A stretch of DNA of 64,000 nt from Paenibacillus sp. FSL R5-0517 (GCF_037974355.1 NZ_CP150235.1:4650001-4714000), one strand, 5' to 3'; positions 35,059 through 44,606 are shown, counted from the first letter of the stretch. Translations and numbers: made by a program. Notes: generated by a model not told the origin, from the letters alone.

Positions 35059-36348
35059 ATGAAACAACAAACGGCCCAAACGAAAACGAAGAGAGGCACG
35101 CCGGATTTTCAACTGCTAATCCTCACTTTATTGTTGGTGGGCTTTGGACTGGTGATGGTATTCAGCTCCAGTTCCAGCATTGCAATCGCAAGCGACAGAT
35201 TTAACAATGATGCCCTTTACTTCACGAAAAAACAACTTGTGTGGGCGATTATCGGTCTATTTGGCATGTTCTTTGCCATGAATATCCGCTTTAACAAGTA
35301 CAAAAAGCTCTATGCACCCTTTTTCCTGATCACTACGGTCATGCTGGTGATTGTTTTGATCTCAGGCGCAGTATTGAACGGTGCACGAAGCTGGATTCAC
35401 ATTTTCGGCTTCAGTCTTCAGCCTGCGGAATTCGCCAAAATTGCTATCATTCTATATCTCTCTGCTCTGATCACCAAAAAAGGTGAGAAATTCAGAGTTT
35501 TCAAGACAGGTTATTTTCCCGTCTTGTTCATCGTTGGATTCATCGCAGGACTGATCATGCTGCAACCAGACTTTGGTACTACCTTCATTCTGGTGTCCAC
35601 TTGTGGTCTCTTGATTTATGCCGGTGGAGCCAGTATGAAACATATCTTAGGTTCGATTCTCTTGGTTGTACTCGGTGGAGCCCTGGCGTTCGGAGCAAAT
35701 TCCCTATTTTCTTCCATGTCTCCCTCCGACACGACGACCGCTACAACAGCAGTCACTGCGGAGCAGAACTACAAGATCGGACGTATCCAAGCTTTCCTGA
35801 ATCCATTATCCGATATTAATGGCGGAAGTCTTAACCTCTACCGTTCCCTTGTTGCCATTGGTGATGGCGGCATGACAGGTTCCGGGATTGGACAAGGTAC
35901 GATGAAGCTTCACTATTTGCCAAATGCGTATAATGACTTTATTTTCTCCGTGATTGGTGAAGAACTCGGGTTCATCGGAAGTACATTATTCCTGCTCGTT
36001 TACCTGTACTTCATCTGGCGAGGAATTATTGTCTCTCTCCGCTGTCCCGATCCATTCGGAACATTGGTCGGCATTGGCATTATGGGATTGATCGCGATTC
36101 AGGCATTTATCAACATCGGTGGTGTAACTCAAACCATTCCGTTGACGGGTGTCACGCTTCCGTTTATCAGTTATGGGGGTACCTCACTCTTTGTGATGAT
36201 GGTCGCCATGGGCATTCTGCTCAGTATCTCGCGCACCAACAATCTGGACGTAATCAAGGAAGAAAAAACGAAGTCAGTGACTGTACAGACACAGACTCGT
36301 ACCTCTCCTGCTCTTCGTTCACGGGAGTCCATTCGTCGGATTCGGTAA
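35059..36348 (+). CDS. ftsW: SEDS peptidoglycan polymerase, FtsW type
   Basis: 429 residues with ten predicted membrane segments. Conserved SEDS pieces: DFQLLILTLLLVGFGLVMVFS, NGARSWI, QPAEFAKI, LLQPDFGTT-like MLQPDFGTTFIL, AYNDFIFSVIGEELGF and TGVTLPFISYGGTS. SEDS proteins polymerise lipid II glycans with a cognate class B PBP. Similarity favours FtsW over RodA, but no division cluster is next to it, so the subtype is inferred. The C-terminus is a short basic cytosolic tail. It is followed by a strong terminator. Confidence 0.88.
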   Translation: MKQQTAQTKTKRGTPDFQLLILTLLLVGFGLVMVFSSSSSIAIASDRFNNDALYFTKKQLVWAIIGLFGMFFAMNIRFNKYKKLYAPFFLITTVMLVIVLISGAVLNGARSWIHIFGFSLQPAEFAKIAIILYLSALITKKGEKFRVFKTGYFPVLFIVGFIAGLIMLQPDFGTTFILVSTCGLLIYAGGASMKHILGSILLVVLGGALAFGANSLFSSMSPSDTTTATTAVTAEQNYKIGRIQAFLNPLSDINGGSLNLYRSLVAIGDGGMTGSGIGQGTMKLHYLPNAYNDFIFSVIGEELGFIGSTLFLLVYLYFIWRGIIVSLRCPDPFGTLVGIGIMGLIAIQAFINIGGVTQTIPLTGVTLPFISYGGTSLFVMMVAMGILLSISRTNNLDVIKEEKTKSVTVQTQTRTSPALRSRESIRRIR

Positions 36349-36360
36349 AAAACAACATAA

Positions 36361-36397
36361 AAAAAGGCTGTGCACCTAATGGATGCGCAGCCTTTTT
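36361..36397 (+). terminator. ftsW terminator
   Basis: AAAAAGGCTG...CAGCCTTTTT stem with a further inner GCAC/GTGC-like pairing and T-run. Confidence 0.85.
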
Positions 36398-36478
36398 GTG
36401 TGTACTCGTTTGACAATTCTGTCTATCAAGATGAAGAACAGGTTGATGTATCCTGTTCTCCATTGCGGATTGCGATGT

Positions 36479-36841
36479 CTACAGATCGTCGCCTTTGAAA
36501 GATACGCCTTCTACCTTTACATTGACTTCAACCACGCGTAATCCGGTCATGGTCTCTACCGCTTCTCTTACGTTCTGCTGAAGCATACGGGAAACTTCAT
36601 GAATCGGGGTTTCGTACAGGACGATGATGCGCAGGTCAATGGCTGCTTCCAGCTGGCCGACCTCAACGCTCACGCCTTTCTGTACGTTTTTACCGCTGAG
36701 TCGCTTCGCCCAGCCCTCTGACAAACCTCCAGACATTGCGGCAATTCCGGGCGTTTCCATTGCAGCCATTCCGGCAATTTTCGCAACCACGTCATCGGCA
36801 ATCCGGATGTTTCCGCTCTCCAGTTGAAGTTGTTCTGCCAT
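36479..36841 (-). CDS. Asp23/Gls24 family envelope stress protein
   Basis: 120 residues. NIRIADDVVAKIAGMAAMET, then VQKGVSVEVGQLEAAIDLRI and VNVKVEGVSF, are the family's three blocks. Asp23 proteins form filaments at the membrane in S. aureus and are linked to cell wall stress. GGAGGATGTGGC precedes the ATG. It is a separate copy from the yloU locus near fakA, which appears broken here, so this may be the main Asp23 protein of the region. Confidence 0.92.
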   Translation of the reverse strand: MAEQLQLESGNIRIADDVVAKIAGMAAMETPGIAAMSGGLSEGWAKRLSGKNVQKGVSVEVGQLEAAIDLRIIVLYETPIHEVSRMLQQNVREAVETMTGLRVVEVNVKVEGVSFKGDDL

Positions 36842-37024
36842 GCCACATCCTCCTTCACTTCGTTACTCGTATTTTAAATCCTTTCCACCCCAAAAAGCAA
36901 ATTAAACTCAAAAAGATGCGTTTACAACCTACCACCATTTGGTTATATTGAAATATGAAAATAATCTCATAAGCGATTTACATGCAATTCAAAACAAAAT
37001 AATTTTATAACCGAGGTGTTTGTT

Positions 37025-38095
37025 GTGAGAAACCGGATTTCATCCATTTTGCTGATTGTGTTCTTTGCACTCAGTGCCATCGCCCACTTCTTGAAATGGG
37101 ATTCGATTCTACAGTTCGTGATATCAGCCATTTCGGTTATTTTTGTGGCCGGTTTTTTAGGCAAAGCCACCGAAAATGTTGCCCACTACGCCGGACAGCG
37201 GCTGGGTGGATTCTTGAATGCGACCTTCGGCAATGCCGCCGAATTGATTATTGCCATTTTCCTCGTTAAAGAGGGACTGTTCGACATGGTCAAAGCAAGT
37301 CTGACAGGATCCATCATCGGTAATCTGCTGTTAGTGCTTGGGTTAAGTATTTTTGCCGGGGGACTCAAGTTCAAAATTCAGAATTATAATGTTTCACTCG
37401 CAGGCCTGAATGGATCCCTGATGATTGTTGCCATCATTGCCCTGTTTATTCCGGCAGTCTTTCTCAATACACATTCCATTACACAGAAAGACACCAATAC
37501 ACTTAGTCTCATCGTAGCCGGATTGCTCATTCTCGCGTATATTGCCTGGTTATTATTCTCCATGGTGACGCATAAGAACTACCTTGCAGACGTCACTGAG
37601 GATCGCGATGAAGAGCTGCCGCATGAACATGCTCCGGCATGGTCCAAGAAAAAGTCTATTCTCTACCTGGTGCTTGCAACGGTCATGGTTGCCTTTGTCA
37701 GTGAATGGCTGGTCGGCACGCTTGAAGTCTTCACTTCGGAATTTGGACTTAGCGAACTGTTTGTCGGTGCATTCCTGGTGGCCATCATCGGTAATGCGGC
37801 CGAACACAGTGCAGCCATCATGCTTGCCATGAAAAATAAAATTGGAGCCGCCGTCGAGATTGCGGTCGGCAGCAGTTTGCAGATCGCACTTTTCGTAGCT
37901 CCTGTACTGATTTTTGTCAGCTACTTCACAGGCAGAACCATGGATATCGTATTTACAACCATTGAACTGGTCGCCATCGGCGTATCCGTATTTATTGCCA
38001 AGTCCATTACCCAAGATGGTTCAACCAATTGGTACGAAGGCTTACTCCTGCTCGTGGTATATATCATACTCGGCGTATCCTTCTTCCTGGTGTAA
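37025..38095 (+). CDS. Calcium/proton antiporter (CAX family)
   Basis: 356 residues, about 11 membrane segments. The two inverted repeats each carry the CAX signature: FLNATFGNAAELIIAIF (near 70) and VAIIGNAAEHSAAIM (near 250). An acidic/His loop (EDRDEELPHEHAPAW) joins the halves. It extrudes Ca2+ in exchange for protons, like B. subtilis ChaA/YfkE. The start is GTG at 37025: GAGG lies 8 bp ahead, while an upstream GTG at 37016 overlaps that site. Confidence 0.92.
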   Translation: MRNRISSILLIVFFALSAIAHFLKWDSILQFVISAISVIFVAGFLGKATENVAHYAGQRLGGFLNATFGNAAELIIAIFLVKEGLFDMVKASLTGSIIGNLLLVLGLSIFAGGLKFKIQNYNVSLAGLNGSLMIVAIIALFIPAVFLNTHSITQKDTNTLSLIVAGLLILAYIAWLLFSMVTHKNYLADVTEDRDEELPHEHAPAWSKKKSILYLVLATVMVAFVSEWLVGTLEVFTSEFGLSELFVGAFLVAIIGNAAEHSAAIMLAMKNKIGAAVEIAVGSSLQIALFVAPVLIFVSYFTGRTMDIVFTTIELVAIGVSVFIAKSITQDGSTNWYEGLLLLVVYIILGVSFFLV

Positions 38096-38134
38096 CCAGG
38101 CCTTACGCATCCATCATCATAATAAACAAGCCAC

Positions 38135-38172
38135 AAGAGGCAGCCCAATGTACATTTGGAGCTGTCTCTTTG
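38135..38172 (+). terminator. Terminator of the Ca2+/H+ antiporter gene
   Basis: AAGAGGCAGC..CCAA/TTGG..GCTGTCTCTT stem, then T-rich sequence. Confidence 0.65.
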
Positions 38173-38225
38173 CTTGTATACGCCTTCTGGCTGGCTTGTA
38201 TCCCCATCCCCCCGTTCAGACGCAC

Positions 38226-38255
38226 AAAAAAAGCATGCATAAACGCCTGCATGCC
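38226..38255 (-). terminator. ylaN terminator
   Basis: On the minus strand GCATGCA/TGCATGC followed by seven T. Confidence 0.75.
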
Positions 38256-38282
38256 TTCTATTCTGACCCGCGCATTTGCAGG

Positions 38283-38576
38283 CTATTGCTCATTCTTCTT
38301 GTTCAAGGCTTCATATAGAATTGCCAAATTCCGCTCAAGCGCGCTAACCAGCTGCTTACCTGCACCTTCTGGAAGGAGCCCTGCACGAACAGCAAAATCA
38401 ACTTCCTTGGAGAACCCATACATCTGTGTATCCAATACTTCCTCATAGAGAGGGCAGTAGCGGGTAGCCAGATTCTCCATCTGTACTTCAATAAGCTTCT
38501 GTATTTTATCTGCATCTTCTTGAAGAAGACTGATCGCTTTCAAATTCAGCTGGTCCTGCAGATCAGATGAAGTCAT
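38283..38576 (-). CDS. ylaN: YlaN family protein (DUF1507)
   Basis: 97 residues. Conserved blocks: DADKIQKLIEVQMENLATRYCPLYEEVLDTQMYGFSKEVDFAV (matches YlaN closely in three successive pieces). YlaN is needed in B. subtilis and S. aureus at low iron, and has been reported to bind Fe2+ and interact with Fur. ATG at 38574-38576 follows GGGGGG at 8 bp; the frame is open 8 codons more. Monocistronic. Confidence 0.93.
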   Translation of the reverse strand: MTSSDLQDQLNLKAISLLQEDADKIQKLIEVQMENLATRYCPLYEEVLDTQMYGFSKEVDFAVRAGLLPEGAGKQLVSALERNLAILYEALNKKNEQ

Positions 38577-38755
38577 GCATTTTTCCCCCCTATGTCCCAA
38601 AAATCGCGTAAAGACGTTCTACCTCTAATATTAGACGAAATGAAGAGCTAATACAAGAACCTGACCAAAATAAGAACGCAAAGTTAAGCCTGCTGTTGAA
38701 GCTTAATCCTCCTGTTTCAGTCCCGTCCAGATGAGTATTCAGATCATTCCATGCC

Positions 38756-38790
38756 AAAAAACACCCCTGCCAAAAAAGGCAAAGGTGCTT
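38756..38790 (-). terminator. Terminator of the HPr-like gene
   Basis: On the minus strand GCACCTTTGCC/GGCAGGGGTG around a T-rich loop, followed by six T. Confidence 0.75.
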
Positions 38791-38801
38791 CTTGAGAGCT
38801 A

Positions 38802-39047
38802 TTACTCAGATGCGATGCTTACATTCAGTCCATGCTTGGCAAATACTTCTGACATGGCTGCTTTTGCTTCAACTGCATCTGGACCATGAACATGCAGTTC
38901 ATAGCTGTGCGTGCTGATCAGCGTTGTAAACAATCCGAGAATACTTTTTACATCGATATACTTGTTCTCCGAATGAAGCACGATTGAAGAAGTAAACTTG
39001 CCTGCTGTTTGAGCAATTTCCACTACAGCCGCGTTATTACTCGACAT
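38802..39047 (-). CDS. HPr-like protein lacking the phosphorylatable histidine
   Basis: 81 residues. From about residue 6 it aligns with HPr after the active site: AAVVEIAQTAGKF, YIDVKSILGLFTTLI, ELHVHGPDAVEAKAAM. The first beta-strand and the GxHARPA segment with His15 are absent. The Ser46 equivalent (Ser35 in DVKSILGL) is kept. It therefore cannot carry PTS phosphate from EI, but could be an HPrK target, like Crh. GGAGG 7 bp before the ATG supports this start, so the short N-terminus is not a mis-call. Confidence 0.8.
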   Translation of the reverse strand: MSSNNAAVVEIAQTAGKFTSSIVLHSENKYIDVKSILGLFTTLISTHSYELHVHGPDAVEAKAAMSEVFAKHGLNVSIASE

Positions 39048-39143
39048 AGGAATCCCTCCGTCTTTTTACGATTGGTATCATCTATTAATTACCACTACAT
39101 GATACCGTGAATCCGCTTTCCTAGCAACAGCAAAATCCTTTTC

Positions 39144-40259
39144 CTATTTCAAACGGTCCGGATTCAGGCATTCCAGCTCAGGAATCACAAAAATACCGTC
39201 TTTACGAATCAGCACATCGTCAAAATAAATCTCCCCGCCACCATAATCCGGACGCTGGATCAACACCAGATCCCAGTGGATGGACGAGCGGTTGCCATTG
39301 TCTGTTTCTTCGTAAGCCTGACCTGGTGTAAAGTGCAAGCTGCCTGCGATTTTTTCATCGAACAGAATATCTTTCATCGGATGCAGAATATGCGGGTTAA
39401 ATCCAATTGCGAACTCACCGATATGACGAGCACCCTCATCCGAATTCAGGATTTCATTCAAACGCTCAGTATCGTTGCTTGTCGCTTCAATGATTTTCCC
39501 ATTCTCGAATGTGAACTTGATATTTTCAAATGTCACTCCGTTATACAACGTTGGTGTGTTATAACTGATCGTTCCGTTCACGGAATCACGTACAGGGGCG
39601 CTGTACACTTCACCATCCGGAATATTTTTTTGCCCGGAACATTTCTCTGCACCGATATCTTTAATGGAGAAGCTCAGATCTGTTTCCGGTCCGGTAATGC
39701 GAACTTTATCTGTACGCTTCATCAGGTTAGCGAGTGAGTCCTGCGCTTTGTCCATTTTGGCGTAATCCAGGTTACATACGTCGAAGTAGAAATCTTCAAA
39801 CGCTTCTGTACTCGTATTGGCGAGTTGCGCCATACTTGCGTTAGGGTAACGAAGTACAACCCATTTCGTATGTTTGACACGTTGTTCACTATGTACCGGG
39901 TGGGAGTACAATGAATTGTACATTTTCATTTTTTCTTCCGGCACATCGGACAGATCATTCACATTTTCTCCCGCACGAATACCGATATAACAATCCATCT
40001 GCTTCATACGGTTCAGATCAATCTCTGCCCATGTTTTCATCATTTCTTCGGTCGCATTTTTCAGCATAGCACGCTGTACGGTCTTATCAGTCAACTGTAC
40101 AAAGACGTTACCACCTTTTTTGCCTACCTCTTCAATGATGGCGTTAATCAGATCACGTTCTGATCCAATCATCTCAACCAATACATTTTCACCAGGCTGC
40201 ACATCTACAGAATAGCCCACCAGGCTTGCTGCAAGCTTTTGAATTCTTGGGTCTTTCAT
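39144..40259 (-). CDS. M29-family aminopeptidase
   Basis: 371 residues. Matches AmpS/AmpT/PepS-type metalloaminopeptidases: DPRIQKLAASLVGYSVDVQPGE at the N-terminus, GIRAGENVND, VLRYPNASMAQLA, and metal-site regions GEFAIGFNP and SIHWDL. It releases N-terminal amino acids from peptides in the cytoplasm. No signal peptide. Single gene; unrelated neighbours. Confidence 0.92.
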   Translation of the reverse strand: MKDPRIQKLAASLVGYSVDVQPGENVLVEMIGSERDLINAIIEEVGKKGGNVFVQLTDKTVQRAMLKNATEEMMKTWAEIDLNRMKQMDCYIGIRAGENVNDLSDVPEEKMKMYNSLYSHPVHSEQRVKHTKWVVLRYPNASMAQLANTSTEAFEDFYFDVCNLDYAKMDKAQDSLANLMKRTDKVRITGPETDLSFSIKDIGAEKCSGQKNIPDGEVYSAPVRDSVNGTISYNTPTLYNGVTFENIKFTFENGKIIEATSNDTERLNEILNSDEGARHIGEFAIGFNPHILHPMKDILFDEKIAGSLHFTPGQAYEETDNGNRSSIHWDLVLIQRPDYGGGEIYFDDVLIRKDGIFVIPELECLNPDRLK

Positions 40260-40370
40260 CTTGGTAAAATCCTCCTGTCTTCTGCCATGCTTGAATTGAA
40301 CAACGGTAAATTACGATACTATTGTAGCACGCGAACAGTCATCCCGTCAGCAGGCAGTCCCTCACTTCGT

Positions 40371-41228
40371 TTATTGATATGACTTGAAGTTTACATCGGT
40401 GACAAGGGCTTCTTTGTTATTTTTACGGTTGTTGTCCGTGTAACTCACCTGACTTTCAGAGGATAAGCGAAGAGGCAGACTGCTCTTCCGATCTACGGTG
40501 AGATGATATACCGTCTGTACGCTCGCTTGTTTCATCATCTGTTGCATCGTTATTTCACCTTGTTTCCAAACTTGATCCAGATCCTTCTCAAGCTTCTCTT
40601 TACGTGCGCCTTTCACCGTAGAAGCCTTATGCATATATTCTGCCCGAATGGCGTTCATTTCGTCGTTCAGCTGGGCTACAGCCCATGTTTTGGCATCTTC
40701 CGGTGCAAGTTCAATTCGTAATGTTCTGGTTCGACGACCGGCCCCATATTCGGATTGAATGGTTTTGTTCATCTTGTCTATTTTCTCCATCTGGGCAATT
40801 GGATTAAAGCGGGAAAGAGAACCACGAAGCGGCTCATGTTGCGCTGATAATGCCATCCACTGCCCTTGTTTCCGCTCGAAAGAGGCGCTAAACCCACTGG
40901 GCTGTCCATTATTTTTTACGGCAGTCGTATGAATGCCTGTGCCCACAGCAGTTACTTCTCCAGGTAATCGGGTCTGAAGGGTCAGGCGGTCATGATTCTC
41001 CAGCTTTCCTTCGAATTTGAACTGATTCTCGAACAATCCACTGTTCTCCCGTCGAAGTCCTGCTTCTCCTTCAAAACTTAATGTTTCTTTTCCCGCTATC
41101 CCCGATAAAGCCAGGGAAAAAACCTCTTCGGGCGTTCGATCTCGCTGGATGAATCCACAACCCGGGACACCAATCATCAAGATGCTCACTAATAACCATA
41201 ACGTACGTACCGAATGGCGGTTAAGCAT
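40371..41228 (-). CDS. Putative lipoprotein of unknown function
   Basis: 285 residues. A signal peptide (LWLLVSILMIGVPGCGF) ends in a lipobox-like GVPGC, so the mature protein is probably lipid-anchored on the outer face of the membrane. The rest is mixed beta/alpha with a basic, Gln/Lys-rich helical section near 200-240 and no motif I recognise. The ATG at 41226-41228 has AAGGGTG 9 bp upstream and puts the signal at the N-terminus; earlier in-frame starts would add an unlikely extension. Confidence 0.75.
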   Translation of the reverse strand: MLNRHSVRTLWLLVSILMIGVPGCGFIQRDRTPEEVFSLALSGIAGKETLSFEGEAGLRRENSGLFENQFKFEGKLENHDRLTLQTRLPGEVTAVGTGIHTTAVKNNGQPSGFSASFERKQGQWMALSAQHEPLRGSLSRFNPIAQMEKIDKMNKTIQSEYGAGRRTRTLRIELAPEDAKTWAVAQLNDEMNAIRAEYMHKASTVKGARKEKLEKDLDQVWKQGEITMQQMMKQASVQTVYHLTVDRKSSLPLRLSSESQVSYTDNNRKNNKEALVTDVNFKSYQ

Positions 41229-41322
41229 GTCTATCTTCACCCTTCCATGAACTTTCTCCATAGATTGCCCCGCCCGTATATGCTTATACTTCCTTCTATA
41301 CACAACTTGATCACGAATACAT

Positions 41323-41361
41323 AAAAAAAAGAGAACGACTCCGCAAATGGAATTGTTCTCT
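41323..41361 (-). terminator. Terminator of the GGDEF gene
   Basis: On the minus strand AGAGAACAATTCC/GGAGTCGTTCTCT followed by eight T, starting right at the stop codon. Confidence 0.85.
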
Positions 41362-41362
41362 C

Positions 41363-43354
41363 TTAACGCGTTATATCCTGTTCCTCTACAACAATTCTGT
41401 TCCGACCACCATTCTTCGCGCTGTACAAGGCCATATCAGCCCGATAAAACAAAGACTCTACGCTAACCTTCTCATCCATCCAATTCCACTCTGCGATGCC
41501 ACTGGATACCGTAACGAGTGGTCTGGTCTCTTCTGCAACTCTCTTTCGAATCACTTCCGCATAATCCAGCGCCTGACGTACACTCACCTGCGGCATATAG
41601 ATCGCGAGTTCTTCTCCACCCCATCTGGCGCATATATCCTCCGTGCGAACCGAACTGGTGACGATCTCACTCACTTGTTTCAGTACTTGATCGCCAGTCT
41701 GGTGTCCAAAGGTATCATTCACCTGTTTGAACTGATCAATATCCACCACAATGAGGGAGCCACAGAATTCATGAGCCTGTCGCTCGTGAATGACACTATC
41801 CAGATAATGCCTCACGTACAGACCTGTCAACATATCCAGATTAGCCAAGCGCCGAACCTCGGCGTGTAACGTGGCATTTGACAGCGCTAGCCCGATATGG
41901 ATGGACAACATCTGTAAGAGCCGATAATTGTCATATGAAAAATAATGCTCTCGACTGTGTCCCAGCAAAATGGCTCCCTTCACTTCACCATTAACTCTAA
42001 TCGGTGAAGCAATCAGTGACATAGATCCCGTATCTTCCATGAAAAAGGAGGAGACTTTATCATATTGCGCATAATTGGTTATAATAAGCGGTTCCTCTGT
42101 TCGATACACCAAACCTGCAATACCGTAGTCCACAGAAAAAGATTGGTGAAATACATCCTTCACATTGGATGACATGACTTCGAAGTCGTTTGTACTATCA
42201 TTGAGTTGAAGAATGCAACATGTTTCAGCCTGAAATATTTCCTTCAACTCCTGCTCGGATAATTGATAAATCTCCGAAAGGTGCAGGCTCTTGTTTAAAC
42301 GCTGTGTAAGATCATTGATTAGACGAAGTTCCTGAATCAGCATATTGGATTGTTCGTGCAACTTGGCGTTCTCAAAGGCCGTGCCTGCAGTGTCCACCAT
42401 CATCGTAATCAATTGCAAGTCCGATTCTTCCATGATCTCTTCATTCATTTCAATATGGAACACACCGTATATGCCTTGTTTTCCTTTCAGCGGAATACCT
42501 ACATCTACAATGCGGTCTTCTCCATCATCGGAACGAGCAACGATCAGTTTGCCTGCCATAAATGAACGTACACAGATATCTTCTCCCCGCTCGTGGACAA
42601 GCAACGGTTTAATCCGTGGATTATAGTTGCTCTGATCCTGAGACATATAGAGTTTGATATAGGTGGCCGGGTACAGGTAGTCCATACTGTCAAATACCTC
42701 ATCCAATATGGCCTCGACATCCATTTTGTCATGCATTCGCTGAACAATCTGAAAGAGGATAGACCTCCGGTGTTCCTCACGCGCTGTTTGTTCATGAGCA
42801 TGTAACAGGTCCGTCATAAATATGTATTCAAATCTTCGGTAAAAGCAGGTGCGGTAATGCAATGCCTCAGATCGAACCACAGCTTCAGACGTTTCATATC
42901 GATTGGATTCATAGATCACAGCAGTGAATACGGCAAACATATCCTTGTTCGTTCTGGAGAATAAGGGGTGTGTTATCAGGAGATATTCTCCACGGTCGCT
43001 AGTCCCTCTGTGAGACAGGGCCTGTCTCTTATCCAAACATTCCAATACAAGCCTGCTTGCATCCAACCCTGGATCAGCCTCATGATCACGATCGTACCCT
43101 ACACAATCGCCTTCCGTGTTCCATACGCTGTAATAGGTTGATCCCTTGTCCAGGCCTGAATCTGCTTTGGAGTTCCAGTCATTGTATGCCTGCTCTAGCA
43201 AGCTGCCCAAATATGAAAAATCAAAAGGTGTGATATCCATTTTTTGCATCCACAACACATGCTCTTCATGAGAACGAGGAGCGGAAACAGATGCGGAATC
43301 GCCCGAACTTCGTGAATTCAAGCTGGCAGGTAAACTTCTTAGATGTTCTAACAT
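41363..43354 (-). CDS. GAF-GAF-GGDEF diguanylate cyclase
   Basis: 663 residues, cytoplasmic. Two GAF-like sensor domains (~215-345 and ~365-490) precede a GGDEF domain (~505-660) with LDMLTGLYVRHYL, DIDQFKQVNDTFGH and the active loop RWGGEEL. An RTED upstream of that loop fits the inhibitory I-site (RxxD), so product inhibition is likely. It makes c-di-GMP, which controls motility and attachment. The ATG at 43352-43354 follows AGGAG at 8 bp. The ~200 residues before the GAFs are not recognised. Confidence 0.9.
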   Translation of the reverse strand: MLEHLRSLPASLNSRSSGDSASVSAPRSHEEHVLWMQKMDITPFDFSYLGSLLEQAYNDWNSKADSGLDKGSTYYSVWNTEGDCVGYDRDHEADPGLDASRLVLECLDKRQALSHRGTSDRGEYLLITHPLFSRTNKDMFAVFTAVIYESNRYETSEAVVRSEALHYRTCFYRRFEYIFMTDLLHAHEQTAREEHRRSILFQIVQRMHDKMDVEAILDEVFDSMDYLYPATYIKLYMSQDQSNYNPRIKPLLVHERGEDICVRSFMAGKLIVARSDDGEDRIVDVGIPLKGKQGIYGVFHIEMNEEIMEESDLQLITMMVDTAGTAFENAKLHEQSNMLIQELRLINDLTQRLNKSLHLSEIYQLSEQELKEIFQAETCCILQLNDSTNDFEVMSSNVKDVFHQSFSVDYGIAGLVYRTEEPLIITNYAQYDKVSSFFMEDTGSMSLIASPIRVNGEVKGAILLGHSREHYFSYDNYRLLQMLSIHIGLALSNATLHAEVRRLANLDMLTGLYVRHYLDSVIHERQAHEFCGSLIVVDIDQFKQVNDTFGHQTGDQVLKQVSEIVTSSVRTEDICARWGGEELAIYMPQVSVRQALDYAEVIRKRVAEETRPLVTVSSGIAEWNWMDEKVSVESLFYRADMALYSAKNGGRNRIVVEEQDITR

Positions 43355-43594
43355 GTCAGGCGCTCCTTTGCACCGTTTTTGCATCCACCAGGATGCATTA
43401 ATCTGCAGACGTTATCGCAAACCTGCAAATTCGTCACGATAACCTTATTACATAAAGATGATTTAAAGTTAAGATACAATCTATTTTACTCTGTTTAAAG
43501 CTTTTTTGCATCCATATTTCAGAAAATTGTCCCATTATTTTAGGCCCAATGACCTATCGACAAATTTAGACGTTTTTTTGCTTTTATTCTACGC

Positions 43595-43623
43595 TTGACT
43601 TTGGTTCTCTTAAACTGTAATAT
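43595..43623 (+). promoter_or_regulatory. Sigma-A promoter of rpsD
   Basis: TTGACT (43595-43600), 17 bp, TAATAT (43618-43623). It lies about 195 bp before rpsD. Confidence 0.75.
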
Positions 43624-43629
43624 AAATTG

Positions 43630-43819
43630 TTGATGAAGACTACTAATGGGTCTTTAAATTTGGGCATTACCGGTTGTGTCACCCTCATTCTTTTTGTTGC
43701 TTTCAGGACAGCGGCTGAACTTTCCTGATCGTTCTATGCGAGGCCAAGCCCGCATCAACAAATTGGAGCGCAAACAGAGCCCTAATATGAACTTTAACTA
43801 AAAAGGAGCTACTTTAAAC
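43630..43819 (+). promoter_or_regulatory. Long rpsD leader, probable S4-binding autoregulatory region
   Basis: About 190 transcribed but untranslated bases before rpsD. B. subtilis rpsD has a leader of comparable role where S4 binds a pseudoknot-like fold to repress itself. The precise fold was not computed. It ends with AAGGAG before the ATG. The 200 bases to its left (43385-43590) carry no gene and should include the GGDEF gene's promoter. Confidence 0.5.
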
Positions 43820-44419
43820 ATGGCACGTTACACTGGTCCTAAATTTAAATTGAGCCGTCGCCTCGGCATTTCCCTTAGCGGAACAGGCAAAGAATTGAAA
43901 CGTCCTTTCCCTCCAGGTCAGCACGGAGCTAACCAACGCAGAAAAATGAGCAACTACGGTATGCAATTGCAAGAAAAACAAAAATTGCGCCACATGTACG
44001 GTTTGGGCGAGAAGCAATTCCGCACACTGTTCTCTAAAGCTCAAAAAATGCAAGGTATTGCCGGTGAGAACTTCATGTTCTTGCTTGAGTGCCGCCTTGA
44101 CAACCTCGTTTACCGCCTTGGGTTTGCTAACTCCCGCGCTGGAGCGCGTCAGTTGGTAGCACACGGTCACGTAACTGTAAACGGCAAAAAAGTCGATATC
44201 GCTTCTTACCAAGTAAGCACTGGCGATGTAATCGGCTTGCGTGAGAAGAGCCGCGCTCTTTCTTCCGTTAAAGAAGCTTTGGAAGGCCGTTCGCATCTTC
44301 CAGCTTACGTTGAATACAACGAAGCAGCTGTAGAAGGTAAATTCATCCGCTTGCCTGAGCGTGCTGAATTGTCCCAAGACATCGATGAAAAACAAATCGT
44401 CGAGTTCTACAACCGTTAA
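43820..44419 (+). CDS. rpsD: 30S ribosomal protein S4
   Basis: 199 residues. N-terminal MARYTGPKFKLSRRLGISLS, a central S4 RNA-binding domain (CRLDNLVYRLGFANSRAGAR) and C-terminal VEYN. The N-terminus lacks the zinc cysteines found in some S4 forms, so it is the zinc-independent (C-minus) type. S4 is a primary 16S rRNA binder. It is alone here, with a long leader and strong terminator, as in B. subtilis. Confidence 0.97.
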   Translation: MARYTGPKFKLSRRLGISLSGTGKELKRPFPPGQHGANQRRKMSNYGMQLQEKQKLRHMYGLGEKQFRTLFSKAQKMQGIAGENFMFLLECRLDNLVYRLGFANSRAGARQLVAHGHVTVNGKKVDIASYQVSTGDVIGLREKSRALSSVKEALEGRSHLPAYVEYNEAAVEGKFIRLPERAELSQDIDEKQIVEFYNR

Positions 44420-44448
44420 TCGTTGCAATCACATTAAAGTTTCAATCC

Positions 44449-44483
44449 AAACAGCTGTCGAGATTTTCTCGACAGCTGTTTTT
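44449..44483 (+). terminator. rpsD terminator
   Basis: Perfect stem AACAGCTGTCGAGA/TCTCGACAGCTGTT around TTT, then T-run. Confidence 0.95.
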
Positions 44484-44606
44484 CTATGCTTTTTTCTATT
44501 TATCTTCATTAAAAGACCTTAATTAACGATATAAAATATAGACTCCCTTTAGGAGAAGCACACATCCATACAATCATCACAAGAGTTACATCAAGGGGGA
44601 TTACAC

